Below are positions 17,801 through 24,980 of a stretch of DNA of 64,000 nt, piece by piece. Within the stretch, counting starts at the first letter, position 1. The number at the start of each line of letters is the position of its first letter. The position numbers and the translations under genes are program-made. The stretch comes from Lachnoanaerobaculum sanguinis (GTDB lineage: Bacteria > Bacillota > Clostridia > Lachnospirales > Lachnospiraceae). Where the stretch lies: NCBI RefSeq assembly GCF_033242365.1, contig NZ_BTHK01000013.1:23557-87556 (forward strand), in the 5' to 3' direction. The notes under the pieces were generated by a model. That model was given only the letters and a program-made list of their open reading frames with translations. It had not been told where the DNA came from and did no database searches.

Positions 17801-17921
17801 TTTTAGCCATTCCTGCAAGGTGGCTAATTCCATCTTCTGTCATGCCAAGGCTCTGCTTTAGAGAATTCTCAACTTTTCCTGCTATGCGAATGGCCAGCTC
17901 TTGTTCGTTGTTCCCTGCCAA
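14865..17921 (-). CDS. Tail tape measure protein
   Basis: 1018 aa from a TTG at 17921 that has GGAGG nine bases upstream. The upstream in-frame start has no such site and lies inside the chaperone extension. N-terminal helical region, then the TMP core (GIAGATESEYEKLSKAAREAGKATTFTASEAADALGYMALAGWD), hydrophobic membrane-spanning stretches near the middle (PIGLVILAIGAIIAIGVLLWKNW), and a C-terminal Gly-rich region. It sets tail length and is ejected with the DNA. It overlaps the frameshift extension of the chaperone by about 50 bases. Confidence 0.93.
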   Translation of the reverse strand: MAGNNEQELAIRIAGKVENSLKQSLGMTEDGISHLAGMAKKAAVMITGAFAAIKVGQFIGDAVSEYSEFEQSMANTAGIAGATESEYEKLSKAAREAGKATTFTASEAADALGYMALAGWDVETSTKALTPVLKLAEATQADLATTSDQVTDSMSAMGVGIDELQEYLDVVVMTNNKANTTSADLMDAMIGCGGAARASGMDFKETATALGILANNGVKGAEAGTALNSMLVRISTKDAAKAAFNDLGVAVYDSAGNMRDMRQILIELNTAMAGLTEEEKNSYMAAIAGTNYYSKFGYLLDGVKEGADGAASAWDALADNLNNSSGALDTMDARVTNTLKGAVARFGSAISDLKISMVEAFGPHAIKIMDGLSNTIPKITENFVGMINKLPIDDFMTGVGNMSSGVMDFLVTLTGGEGSIDSFSNMMSDTFGIELPESVKSTIEVAQDFISKGQEVAGFLIGTLKNAIGNVMDKIAENEHTFDVILDLLSDLKWKFLEAFDNAKPTITYIAETAIPNITDALLKVVGGVTDVADAFVQWDGFLPTITAIGTAVAAVKFYKFVTGVYSAAKALTILNIAKAKDMALTLAIKAMYIQDAIVKAASVVQTYALAAAHAVWNVTATIGAGVTWALGAAFAFLTSPIGLVILAIGAIIAIGVLLWKNWDTVKEKAGQLGAWLGEKFNAIKESIGNAIEGFKNKFPVAFAFIEGVFNGWKATIDGVIGGVKQVFQGVIDFVQGVFTGNWSQALEGLKSIFSGAFGALSSLALAPLNAIKGVVIGALSAVNVATNGKLSEIKNFFTTHLEGAKSTVVGILDGIKNAFSEKLEAAKSIVSGAVNAIKGFFNFKWELPKLKMPHFSIKGDFSLMPPKVPTMGVEWYKDGGIMTSPTMFGINGNNAMVGGEAGAEAILPLSDLWNKMGGFIDSAIGASVKLLAERIEDSQMGASRVPLSTLSDRIAASGYAVAGASGDGGAVSINYAPVYKFEGSVSKEDIIQAEEMSQDKFDKLMRQWMKDKGRTRF

Positions 17922-18404
17922 TTTCCCCCACCTCCTCTGCAATTTCTATTAATTCAAAAACAGACAGGGATAGAAAAAAATCCATCCCTGTCTGTAAAGC
18001 CATAGCAAGTTGTATGGCAAGTTTTCTTAATTTTTTACCATCATCAGGTCTTATCCCTCTCCGTAAAAAAAAGAGGTTACCCTGTTCTTCACCTTAATTG
18101 CATCTTTAGGATGCAGAGACTTAAAGAATTCAACCGGAATCTTTGTTGCTCTCGCTGATATGATACAAGCATATTCAAGGGACATCTCAGGCAAAAAGGA
18201 AAAACTGCCACTCTTTTCAAGTATCTTATTTGCTGCAATCATATCTGTTGCACTCATGTTTTCTAAGCCACTCAAGTCAAGCTCTTCATACTCTCTATCT
18301 TCAAAGGTATACTTACGTGAGAATTTAATAATCATAGAGGTGTCATTTCCTGACACCTCACCCTGAGAACCTTCTACATTAACTACTTTATTTTTATCAG
18401 CCAT
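17869..18404 (-). CDS. Tail assembly chaperone, -1 frameshift fusion product (E-E' type)
   Basis: Reading begins in the chaperone frame. It slips back one base on T TTT TTT (18072-18066), eight codons before the normal stop, and continues for 65 codons (LRRGIRPDDGKKLRKLAIQLAMALQTG...) to a TGA at 17869. The product would be 178 aa. The extension overlaps the tape measure start, exactly as in the lambda G-GT and P2 E-E' pairs, where the fusion bridges tube and tape measure during assembly. The heptamer fits X XXY YYZ in the zero frame. Shift efficiency is unknown. A 12-bp hairpin lies inside the extension but too far downstream (~70 nt) to be the usual stimulator. Confidence 0.85.
17960..17995. 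other. 12-bp perfect hairpin within the chaperone extension
   Basis: ACAGACAGGGAT and its complement flank a 12-nt loop that is A/T-rich. On the minus strand it lies 40 nt before the TTG start of the tape measure gene and inside the shifted reading frame. It could affect translation or mRNA stability. Confidence 0.45.
18051..18404 (-). CDS. Tail assembly chaperone, unshifted product
   Basis: 117 aa from the ATG at 18404, with AAAGGAG six bases upstream. Acidic N-terminus, a YTFEDREYEELDLSGLENMSATDMIAANKIL core resembling Mu gp41-like / phage tail assembly (DUF) proteins, and an end at SFFYGEG after the slippery run. It lies between the tube and tape measure genes. It is made in excess over the frameshifted form in related phages. 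Confidence 0.85.
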   Translation of the reverse strand: MADKNKVVNVEGSQGEVSGNDTSMIIKFSRKYTFEDREYEELDLSGLENMSATDMIAANKILEKSGSFSFLPEMSLEYACIISARATKIPVEFFKSLHPKDAIKVKNRVTSFFYGEG

Positions 18405-18415
18405 ATTTATCTCCT

Positions 18416-18943
18416 TTAACACTGACTTCTTATCTTAGCCAGTAAATCCTTATCATTAACCTTGTACACATTGTTCAGCTTATCAAGCTCAATTCTCTTC
18501 TTTCCATCATGCTCTATCATGATGTATGCTACTTCTACAGTAACAGAAGCATCCATTGTTCCGCCCTGTTTAACAGTTCCACCTGTAAGCTTCTTTTGTC
18601 TGCCTCTTATTACTACTCTCATTCCCTTTGTGTCTATGCCACCGGTTCCCTTTACTGTGTATTGCTCACTTGCTCTTAGAGTTAAGTCAAGAGTTTTTGT
18701 CGGAGACATAAGCTTGAATGCATCCTCATCAAGTATTCTGAAAGGGATCTCTATTTCCATACTTCCAAATGAACCGATTACAACCTCTTCAAGCTCACCA
18801 AGTATACCGGGACCGCTTAATGTCTCCGTAGTTCCTTCAAAGTCAGGTAGAGTTATCTCTCCCGTTAATCCGACAAGGGCTGTACCTTTGTAGTAAAGAT
18901 TAAAATTATTTATTACACCGGGTATTCCAAGTACTCCTGCCAT
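18416..18943 (-). CDS. Phage major tail tube protein (contractile tail)
   Basis: 175 aa, family FII-like: MAGVLGIPGVINNFNLYYKGTALVGLTGEITLPDFEGTTETLSGPGILGELE, then IEIPFRIL and a TLRASEQYTV beta region. It forms the inner tube through which DNA passes. It follows the sheath gene after two bases. Confidence 0.93.
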   Translation of the reverse strand: MAGVLGIPGVINNFNLYYKGTALVGLTGEITLPDFEGTTETLSGPGILGELEEVVIGSFGSMEIEIPFRILDEDAFKLMSPTKTLDLTLRASEQYTVKGTGGIDTKGMRVVIRGRQKKLTGGTVKQGGTMDASVTVEVAYIMIEHDGKKRIELDKLNNVYKVNDKDLLAKIRSQC

Positions 18944-18945
18944 AA

Positions 18946-20406
18946 TTAGTTACCTCCTCCATTTAGTGCTGTAGCCAACATCGTTGGATCAAATTCAAGG
19001 ACATTCACGATATTTTCTGCAGGTACATAAGGTGCAAGATATTGGTGGAATTTGATTTTTCCATTTAAAATATCTGTGATTTGATTGTCCTTTTCATCAA
19101 ATACAATTTTTGCACCTGCACATTTGCTCTGAGACACATAAGAATTACCTCTAATGTTCTCACTATCAACAATTGATTCAATCAAGCGGTAATTTGCAGG
19201 ATCGTCAACCTTATGGAAATAAGTCAGAATAAAGCTGTTGCTCCACCATGAGAAAAACCTTCTGCAACAGAACCATCTATCCTTAGGATCTGTTATCCCC
19301 GGATATGCTGCAGTATTATTTCCCCAGCTTCTCCATCCGCCAACATTAATTGCAGTAACGATTCCCTCTCCATTAAGAGCTCCTGCCTGATCCTGATCAA
19401 GTACTACTTCTGTACCGTCATCAAGAACCATTCCTGATATTCCAATCAGTTTATTTGAAGGTGAGAGATTTGGAACATCATCATTTGTGGCATCAGTGTA
19501 TGCCACCAGTGCGGCAAATATCGCAGAGTATGCATATTGCTTTGTACCAACCTTGATTTGCGGCCAAAGCACCACGCTGTGCTTATTTGTATACCCATGC
19601 TGCTTTTTCCATGTACCGACATCAGTATATTTCTTTGCCCCTGTTGATGTGCAATCAACATCTATAACACATTCACAGCTAAATACACCATTTATTTCTG
19701 TACACTTAGCACCGAGGACAACTCCTACCTCCGGTATATGTGACCATCCTGGAGCGAGCAATAATCCGGGGACTAATCCGAACTTAGGATAAACCTGTCT
19801 TATCAGCTCTATTCCTGTCTCCTTGTCTGTAGCAGCATCGTATCCGCCCACCACATCTTTTGCTCTTACAGCGGTAGGATCTATGCTCGTAGATTTTACT
19901 GTTAGAGAGCTTGCAGATGCATGCGTACTACCCTCTATTAGTGATATCAGCACTGATCCATCCTCTGAGAAGGTTGCAATGTAATCCACATCCTTTTTGA
20001 GAATTGCAGAGCCATTCTTTACAACTAATGTGTCAAGCAATACACCTGCTGTTTCAATTTTTGCCTGCTTAGCTACAACATTAATTGGTCCTTCAGGATT
20101 ATCCTTTTTGTGCTTTTTAGGATCCAAAACATTTATAAATATAATCGGTGCAACATTAAATACCCTAAAACTTGCATCCATACTTTGGCAGAGCGTATAC
20201 TTTTTAAAGTCATCACTATAACCAAGCTTAGATACAGCCTCTGCAAAACTATACGCAATTAATGGTGTATTTGTAACACTGTACGGGTCCTTTGCTAAGT
20301 TGACCGGTGCAGTACCTACAACTACCTGCAGTCCTGCTGTACTTGTAATTGGAGCAATAATGCTTGTGGCCTGCTCCTCAACTCTAATTCCGTGATAATA
20401 AGTCAT
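18946..20406 (-). CDS. Phage tail sheath protein
   Basis: 486 aa, the expected length. MTYYHGIRVEEQATSI is the typical start. It has the conserved central region (ATNDDVPNLSPSNKLIG) and a C-terminal domain with GWRSWGNNTAAYPG and RWFCCRRFFSWWSNSF, followed by GAKIVFDEKDNQITDILNGKIKFHQYLAP. The sheath contracts to drive the tube through the host envelope. Its presence defines this as a myovirus-type prophage. Confidence 0.95.
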   Translation of the reverse strand: MTYYHGIRVEEQATSIIAPITSTAGLQVVVGTAPVNLAKDPYSVTNTPLIAYSFAEAVSKLGYSDDFKKYTLCQSMDASFRVFNVAPIIFINVLDPKKHKKDNPEGPINVVAKQAKIETAGVLLDTLVVKNGSAILKKDVDYIATFSEDGSVLISLIEGSTHASASSLTVKSTSIDPTAVRAKDVVGGYDAATDKETGIELIRQVYPKFGLVPGLLLAPGWSHIPEVGVVLGAKCTEINGVFSCECVIDVDCTSTGAKKYTDVGTWKKQHGYTNKHSVVLWPQIKVGTKQYAYSAIFAALVAYTDATNDDVPNLSPSNKLIGISGMVLDDGTEVVLDQDQAGALNGEGIVTAINVGGWRSWGNNTAAYPGITDPKDRWFCCRRFFSWWSNSFILTYFHKVDDPANYRLIESIVDSENIRGNSYVSQSKCAGAKIVFDEKDNQITDILNGKIKFHQYLAPYVPAENIVNVLEFDPTMLATALNGGGN

Positions 20407-20417
20407 TGCTTATCCTC

Positions 20418-20714
20418 CTATTTGTAATTGGCAACCTTTTCATATAATGAAAAAGTTACACCTGTCTTTGTATCAATATCTCTTAGTGCGACAGCTGCAC
20501 TTTCTATTGGAATCAACAAGCCTCTAATTGCAGGCTCCTTTTCAATTGCAGCCTTTAGAGACTCTGTCAATCCGTTGTTCAACACTGTTCCATGACTTGC
20601 CACTCCTACAATGGTAGGACCAACATACATCAATACTTTCTCATCCTGTACAACTGCCTCTGGCTCATTGCTATCCACCTCAGTTACCACTGTATTTTTT
20701 TTTGATTCACTCAT
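20418..20714 (-). CDS. Small phage protein preceding the tail sheath
   Basis: 98 aa. An acidic N-terminus is followed by VLMYVGPTIVGVASHGTVLNNGLTESLKAAIEKEPAIRGLLIPI. It sits just before the sheath gene, where Mu-like phages have a small DUF2635-type gene and clostridial ones a conserved hypothetical. The four-base overlap with the gene upstream shows coupling. Function unknown. Confidence 0.7.
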   Translation of the reverse strand: MSESKKNTVVTEVDSNEPEAVVQDEKVLMYVGPTIVGVASHGTVLNNGLTESLKAAIEKEPAIRGLLIPIESAAVALRDIDTKTGVTFSLYEKVANYK

Positions 20715-21187
20715 GTGTATTTATCCTCTTTTCTTATAGTAGCCGTTCTAAAACTCATGCTGATAGCTCCAAAAAAATAAGGGAATGACTCCTCTTCCTG
20801 GAGAGCCCATTCAAAAGGGTGCTGGTCGTCATTTAAAAACATGAACTGTTTTGACAAGATAGGATTTTTTAAAAATCTCTCTTCAATTTTCTGTATTATT
20901 TCTAGCAATGTCGTATGACCATTATTATTCAAATCATCATCAAAACATCCGAGAATTAACATTACCTGAACTTCTTGTGCTTCTACCCATCCCTTAACTT
21001 TTCCTTCTAAAACTCTAACAATAATATATGGGACTGGATCCGGGGCATCCTCATCTTCTCGAATTGGAAGATTTTGAGCATGTATATTTAACGGCCCATA
21101 CTTACCAAGAGAATCCTTAAATAAATCTTTTTCAAAAATACCACTGATATCTTTCATTAATTCTTTTTGAAGATTTCCTGCAGTCAT
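20711..21187 (-). CDS. Phage tail terminator / neck protein (Mu gp37-like)
   Basis: 158 aa: LNIHAQNLPIREDEDAPDPVPYIIVRVLEGKVKGWVEAQEVQVMLILGCFDDDLNNNGHTTLLEIIQKIEERF. The beta-alpha pattern with VxxxxGxxDDDxxxxGyxDxxxxxxxI fits tail terminator proteins that cap the tail tube. It overlaps its neighbours at both ends by one to four bases. Confidence 0.7.
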   Translation of the reverse strand: MTAGNLQKELMKDISGIFEKDLFKDSLGKYGPLNIHAQNLPIREDEDAPDPVPYIIVRVLEGKVKGWVEAQEVQVMLILGCFDDDLNNNGHTTLLEIIQKIEERFLKNPILSKQFMFLNDDQHPFEWALQEEESFPYFFGAISMSFRTATIRKEDKYT

Positions 21188-21801
21188 TACCTACCTCCAA
21201 GTATCCTATTCGTTTCCCTGCTTATATGTTTTTTTAGGCTTTCCTGTATCTTAGGCTTTACAATCCCATAAACTTTCGCCTCGTTCCCAATCATTCTAGG
21301 AATTGAAGGACTGTAAAACTCCTTAAGCTTAGTTGTGTCCCCACCGGTTCTTCTCCTCTCGGATATGCCTTTCGTGTATCTGCCGGGGGGATCTCTTCTA
21401 ACTACAGCTGTATGTCCTGAATGATACTTCACAACAAACGCTTTCAATTTATCGTTCAATGACAAATCCTTTAAGGCTCCATCTTTGTACAGCTTACCCC
21501 TTGCACTTGCTCCTCCGCCATGTCTCCTATACTTAAAGTCTGATAAAGCTGTAGCCTTACCGGTTATCTTTAAAGTCGCAACAAGATTTGAAGCAGTTGC
21601 ATTTTTCTGCCTAATTGCTTTTTTAAATCTTGGAGATTTTACAGCGTATGTCTCTCTCGCTTTATCTGCCAGAGCTGTCTTTGCGTCTCTGGCAGTAGCG
21701 TTTAAGGCTTTTTTTATAACATTAGGCACTTGATTTTCAAACAACAAAAGTTTTGCTCTAATCCTTGATACATCTACTTCATCAACTCCGAACTCAATCA
21801 T
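21187..21801 (-). CDS. Minor tail protein Z-like (tail completion)
   Basis: 204 aa and very basic. MIEFGVDEVDVSRIRAKLLLFENQVPNVIKKALNATARDAKTALADKARETYAVKSPRFKKAI resembles the lambda gpZ / prophage minor tail protein Z family, where N-A-T-x-R-x-A-K occurs near the start. Position among neck genes between connector and tail terminator agrees. Confidence 0.8.
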   Translation of the reverse strand: MIEFGVDEVDVSRIRAKLLLFENQVPNVIKKALNATARDAKTALADKARETYAVKSPRFKKAIRQKNATASNLVATLKITGKATALSDFKYRRHGGGASARGKLYKDGALKDLSLNDKLKAFVVKYHSGHTAVVRRDPPGRYTKGISERRRTGGDTTKLKEFYSPSIPRMIGNEAKVYGIVKPKIQESLKKHISRETNRILGGR

Positions 21802-22133
21802 TTGCTTCTATTTCCCTCCAATGTTATCGTATAAAGGCCATACTCATCTGTAGAGTCAACAACTAAATAGCGCTTGCCATCAAGCATGATTTGCCTTCCG
21901 ATTGCAGGCAACGGTCCGAAGTCCTTCGCTTTCACATAAATCAGCTTTTGCTTAACATACACCCCATCCATATTAGACTTCGCTTTCTTTTCTCGCTCTA
22001 TAACTTCGTTGTCATCAATCTGAATCGGCATATCCCTTCCATCCACATTGTGGATATCTGAAAATTCCGAAGTATTTATAAATATGTTATCAATGTCCTG
22101 ATTTATAATTTCTTTGAATGACTTTCGTACCAT
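21798..22133 (-). CDS. Head-tail connector (stopper) protein
   Basis: 111 aa. The C-terminal half (YVKAKDFGPLPAIGRQIMLDGKRYLVVDSTDEYGLYTITL) has the beta pattern of head-tail joining stoppers such as gpFII or Gp16-like proteins. It lies between a head protein and the gpZ-like gene. The exact family is uncertain. Confidence 0.65.
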   Translation of the reverse strand: MVRKSFKEIINQDIDNIFINTSEFSDIHNVDGRDMPIQIDDNEVIEREKKAKSNMDGVYVKQKLIYVKAKDFGPLPAIGRQIMLDGKRYLVVDSTDEYGLYTITLEGNRSK

Positions 22134-22138
22134 TATTC

Positions 22139-22450
22139 CTACTTTCTTGCCCTGGCAGTTGTCTTTGGAACTATTCCCACAAGATTTTCATCTGTCTCTG
22201 CACCTACCGCATCTCCGACAAGCCCTGCCTCTGCAGACATAGGAATTGCCTTTGTAGGCGAAACCACCTCTGCTTCCACTACACTATCTGCAGTGCCATC
22301 CGACTCGATTCCTTCATCATCTACCCACTCTGCAGTTTCTGCATCAATCCAAGCTTTCACCATATCAGGATCATTTGCAATCAACTCCTCACCTACTTCA
22401 TACTGCTTTGACAGATAAAGTATCGGATATTTAGCTATAAGCTTCTGCAT
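22139..22450 (-). CDS. Phage head-region hypothetical protein
   Basis: 103 aa: MQKLIAKYPILYLSKQYEVGEELIANDPDMVKAWIDAETAEWVDDEG, then an Ala/Val/Glu-rich tail ending RARK. It resembles the small head-tail adaptor or 'head fibre' genes that follow the capsid decoration gene in related phages. The N-terminal pattern (ILYLSKQYEVGEELIANDPDMVKAWI) recalls short proteins predicted at the neck. Function inferred only from position. Confidence 0.6.
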   Translation of the reverse strand: MQKLIAKYPILYLSKQYEVGEELIANDPDMVKAWIDAETAEWVDDEGIESDGTADSVVEAEVVSPTKAIPMSAEAGLVGDAVGAETDENLVGIVPKTTARARK

Positions 22451-22459
22451 AGTGACCTC

Positions 22460-22786
22460 CTATCCGATTTTTACTTTGATAGATGTAGCACTTGCTGCTG
22501 TATCCTCTGCCGCATAACCTGCCACTGCATTGCTTCCTGCTGTCTCAGTTATTCCGTTTCCATCAAAGTATACCGTTGTACCCATTTTGATTTCATTTGT
22601 TCCTGTCTTTTTAAATTCGTATACACCTGCTACATGAAGAACTCCTGTCGCCTTAGGATTAATATCATCACCTGCGATACCAATCCTTGTTCCGATTTTT
22701 ACAACAGTACCAACTTCAATCTTGCTGCTTCCGGTATTTGTATAATCGAGAGCCTCACCTCTCTGAAAATATGTAGCACTTGCCAT
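22460..22786 (-). CDS. Capsid decoration protein (DUF2190-like)
   Basis: 108 aa: FQRGEALDYTNTGSSKIEVGTVVKIGTRIGIAGDDINPKATGVLHVAGVYEFKKTG ... GTTVYFDGNGI. The alternating beta pattern with 'G-x-x-x-x-x-x-AGxDIxxxxxGxxxxxGVFxFxK' is that of DUF2190 capsid cement proteins. It follows the major capsid gene, the standard order. Confidence 0.85.
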   Translation of the reverse strand: MASATYFQRGEALDYTNTGSSKIEVGTVVKIGTRIGIAGDDINPKATGVLHVAGVYEFKKTGTNEIKMGTTVYFDGNGITETAGSNAVAGYAAEDTAASATSIKVKIG

Positions 22787-22803
22787 TGTTATTTACCTCC
22801 TTT

Positions 22804-24330
22804 TTATGCCAGTGGATCGCCAACCACTATTCCGTTGTTCCTAACCGCACCTCTCCAGTCCATAACTGCAACACCCCAGTCAAGATATATATCCCAAACG
22901 AATCCAAGCTGTCCTGGTGTTTCCATTCTGCGTATAGTTGGGATTTCCTGCCCGTTGAGGTAATCAACTTCAATAAAGTCGGTATCATCCTGATGTCCGA
23001 TTAAGAACCAAGGCATTGTCTTTCCATATCCACCGCAAAGCGCATTAATTGTAGGCTCTTCCACAATTTCGATTGAACTTGCATATCTAAAGAGCGGATT
23101 GACTGCCTGAGTGTTACCTGATGTGTTGATTGTCGGACTGTTAAAGATTGTAAACACATCAAATCCCATTCCTGACGGAACAACGAGTGTTGCCGGTCTC
23201 ACAATTATTGCATCTCCAAACTCATCCAACTGACCCTGAAGAGCCAAGATCATCTTTTGCATTGACTCTCTTGTTATTCCTGTCCCTGTTGCCAGAACAT
23301 TCTTGTGGCTGTTTGAGAAGAGCGGAGTTCCATCATATATTGCCGGGTTTTTAAGCAAAATGTTGTAAACCTGCTTATTTATTGTTTTTCTTGCACTAGC
23401 AGCATACTTAGCAGGAATTTTAGTTACAAGATCGATATCATCATTGATAAATGCCTGCCTTGTAAGGGTAAACTGTCGACCATATGTCTTGAGCTTTCTT
23501 GTAGGACGCTTTACATCATTAAATGTATCATGCTTAAGCTCACCTCCCTCGGGCACCTCAAGAAACTCTCCTGCAGGTCCTGCCAAGTAGTTATTATCAT
23601 TTGTCTTAAAATCCTTTAAGCTTCCCTTTTTTGTCCATCTGTCAAAAGTTACAGCAACAGTCTTATGTCCCTCTACATATGCCTTATTAATGGCATTGTC
23701 TAAAATTGCCGGGAATGCAGCAGTCGGATTATAATACTGTCTCTGAAGCATTCCAAAAAGCTCATCAGATGTTCTTCGATTTAAATTGCCATCTCCATCT
23801 CCTGAAAGACACTCAATAGCCAAGTCACGAAGAGACATTCCCATCATCTGCCTTGATCCATCAGCAGGATTGTTGAGGCTCATTCCACTTCTAAGAAGCA
23901 ATGCATCAGCAGCCGCCTCTCTGAATTTATCCTCTGCTGTTTTGATTACATCAACACCTCTTGCCGCAATTGGAGCACCATTCTTTCTTACATGATCAAG
24001 AGCAGCCGCTCTCACAGCATCAACAGTTGCCTCCCCATCAATGTATGGCTTCGCATCCATTCCAAACTCGCCACAAATATCTGTGATAGTTCTTATTCTG
24101 TTTCTCTCATCCTGAAGTGCTCTCTGAACATCAGTATTTGAATCCGCACTTCCAGTCTCTTCATTCTGCTCCTCTGCTGAAATCTCTACATTTAAAGTTT
24201 CAATTTCCCTTTGAAGAGAATCAAACTCAACCTGCTCTTCTGCAGTCAAGTCTCTTCCTGCATTCTTTGCAGCATTAACTATTTCCTGCTGCCTTGATAG
24301 CTTTGCCTGTCTTTGTGCTTTCTTGTTCAT
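22804..24330 (-). CDS. Major capsid protein with N-terminal scaffold-like region (Mu gpT-like)
   Basis: 508 aa. Residues ~1-65 form a charged coiled coil (KLSRQQEIVNAAKNAGRDLTAEEQVEFDSLQREIETLNVEI) like the delta/scaffold domain. The remainder resembles the Mu-like prophage major head subunit gpT: RRQFTLTRQAFINDD, YDGTPLFSNSHKN, and the C-terminal DFIEVDYLNGQEIPTIRRMETPGQLGFVWDIYLDWGVAVMDWRG. It directly follows the protease that would remove the scaffold region. Confidence 0.92.
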   Translation of the reverse strand: MNKKAQRQAKLSRQQEIVNAAKNAGRDLTAEEQVEFDSLQREIETLNVEISAEEQNEETGSADSNTDVQRALQDERNRIRTITDICGEFGMDAKPYIDGEATVDAVRAAALDHVRKNGAPIAARGVDVIKTAEDKFREAAADALLLRSGMSLNNPADGSRQMMGMSLRDLAIECLSGDGDGNLNRRTSDELFGMLQRQYYNPTAAFPAILDNAINKAYVEGHKTVAVTFDRWTKKGSLKDFKTNDNNYLAGPAGEFLEVPEGGELKHDTFNDVKRPTRKLKTYGRQFTLTRQAFINDDIDLVTKIPAKYAASARKTINKQVYNILLKNPAIYDGTPLFSNSHKNVLATGTGITRESMQKMILALQGQLDEFGDAIIVRPATLVVPSGMGFDVFTIFNSPTINTSGNTQAVNPLFRYASSIEIVEEPTINALCGGYGKTMPWFLIGHQDDTDFIEVDYLNGQEIPTIRRMETPGQLGFVWDIYLDWGVAVMDWRGAVRNNGIVVGDPLA

Positions 24331-24332
24331 AA

Positions 24333-24980
24333 TTAGTTACCTCCTTGAACATTTGTTTTATTTATCTGAATCTGTCTTTCAAACCAATCCATAGAGCGTT
24401 TTGCCTTAAATACCGGTTGCTCAGACAGTTCCCTTCCAACTCCAACTGTCGGATCTGCAGGAACACTTACTATTGAAATTTCATAAGGTGTCCACTTCCT
24501 TGCAATTGCAGCAGGACCTATGGCCTTACCATCAGCCGACTGTTTGCCTTGTGCCACTTCTTCCCAAGATTCGATTTGATATCCTACCGATACTCCTTTA
24601 AGAGTACCGTTGGCAACCTTTTGGAATATGCGCTCAGATTCCTCATCCGAATCAAACTCGACTTCTGCCATTCCTCTTCCGCCTTCAATCCACGCTTTAG
24701 CAATCTTTCCGATTACTGCATCACGATTGTGGTTAAAAAGTAGGCAGCCAATCTCATTAATTCTTGTTAAATCCACAGCACCTTCCGAGTGATCCAAAAC
24801 TTCAGCACCCCAGTATCTTTGATAGGGTTCTTCAGACGAAAAAGAGAGGATAAACTTTCGCTCATTTCCCTCTCCACTTAATGCCCTTATGCTATTTTCA
24901 ACCATCTCTCTTCTTGCCGCAGTCCTACCATTCTCAACAGGCTTATCTCTTTGCTGTTGAATCATCTTCCTCGTTTTCAT
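24333..24980 (-). CDS. Prohead protease (HK97/S78 family)
   Basis: 215 aa from the ATG at 24980, preferred because AAAGGAGG lies just upstream; a further in-frame start eight codons earlier lacks this. FSSEEPYQRYWGAEVLDHSEGAVDLTRI ... CLLFNHNRDAVIGKI contains the family His region, and GTLKGVSVGYQI contains the nucleophile Ser. The C-terminus KWTPYEISIVSVPADPTVGVGR is characteristic. It cleaves the capsid's scaffold region during maturation. It overlaps the end of the portal gene by 38 bases. Confidence 0.92.
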   Translation of the reverse strand: MKTRKMIQQQRDKPVENGRTAARREMVENSIRALSGEGNERKFILSFSSEEPYQRYWGAEVLDHSEGAVDLTRINEIGCLLFNHNRDAVIGKIAKAWIEGGRGMAEVEFDSDEESERIFQKVANGTLKGVSVGYQIESWEEVAQGKQSADGKAIGPAAIARKWTPYEISIVSVPADPTVGVGRELSEQPVFKAKRSMDWFERQIQINKTNVQGGN

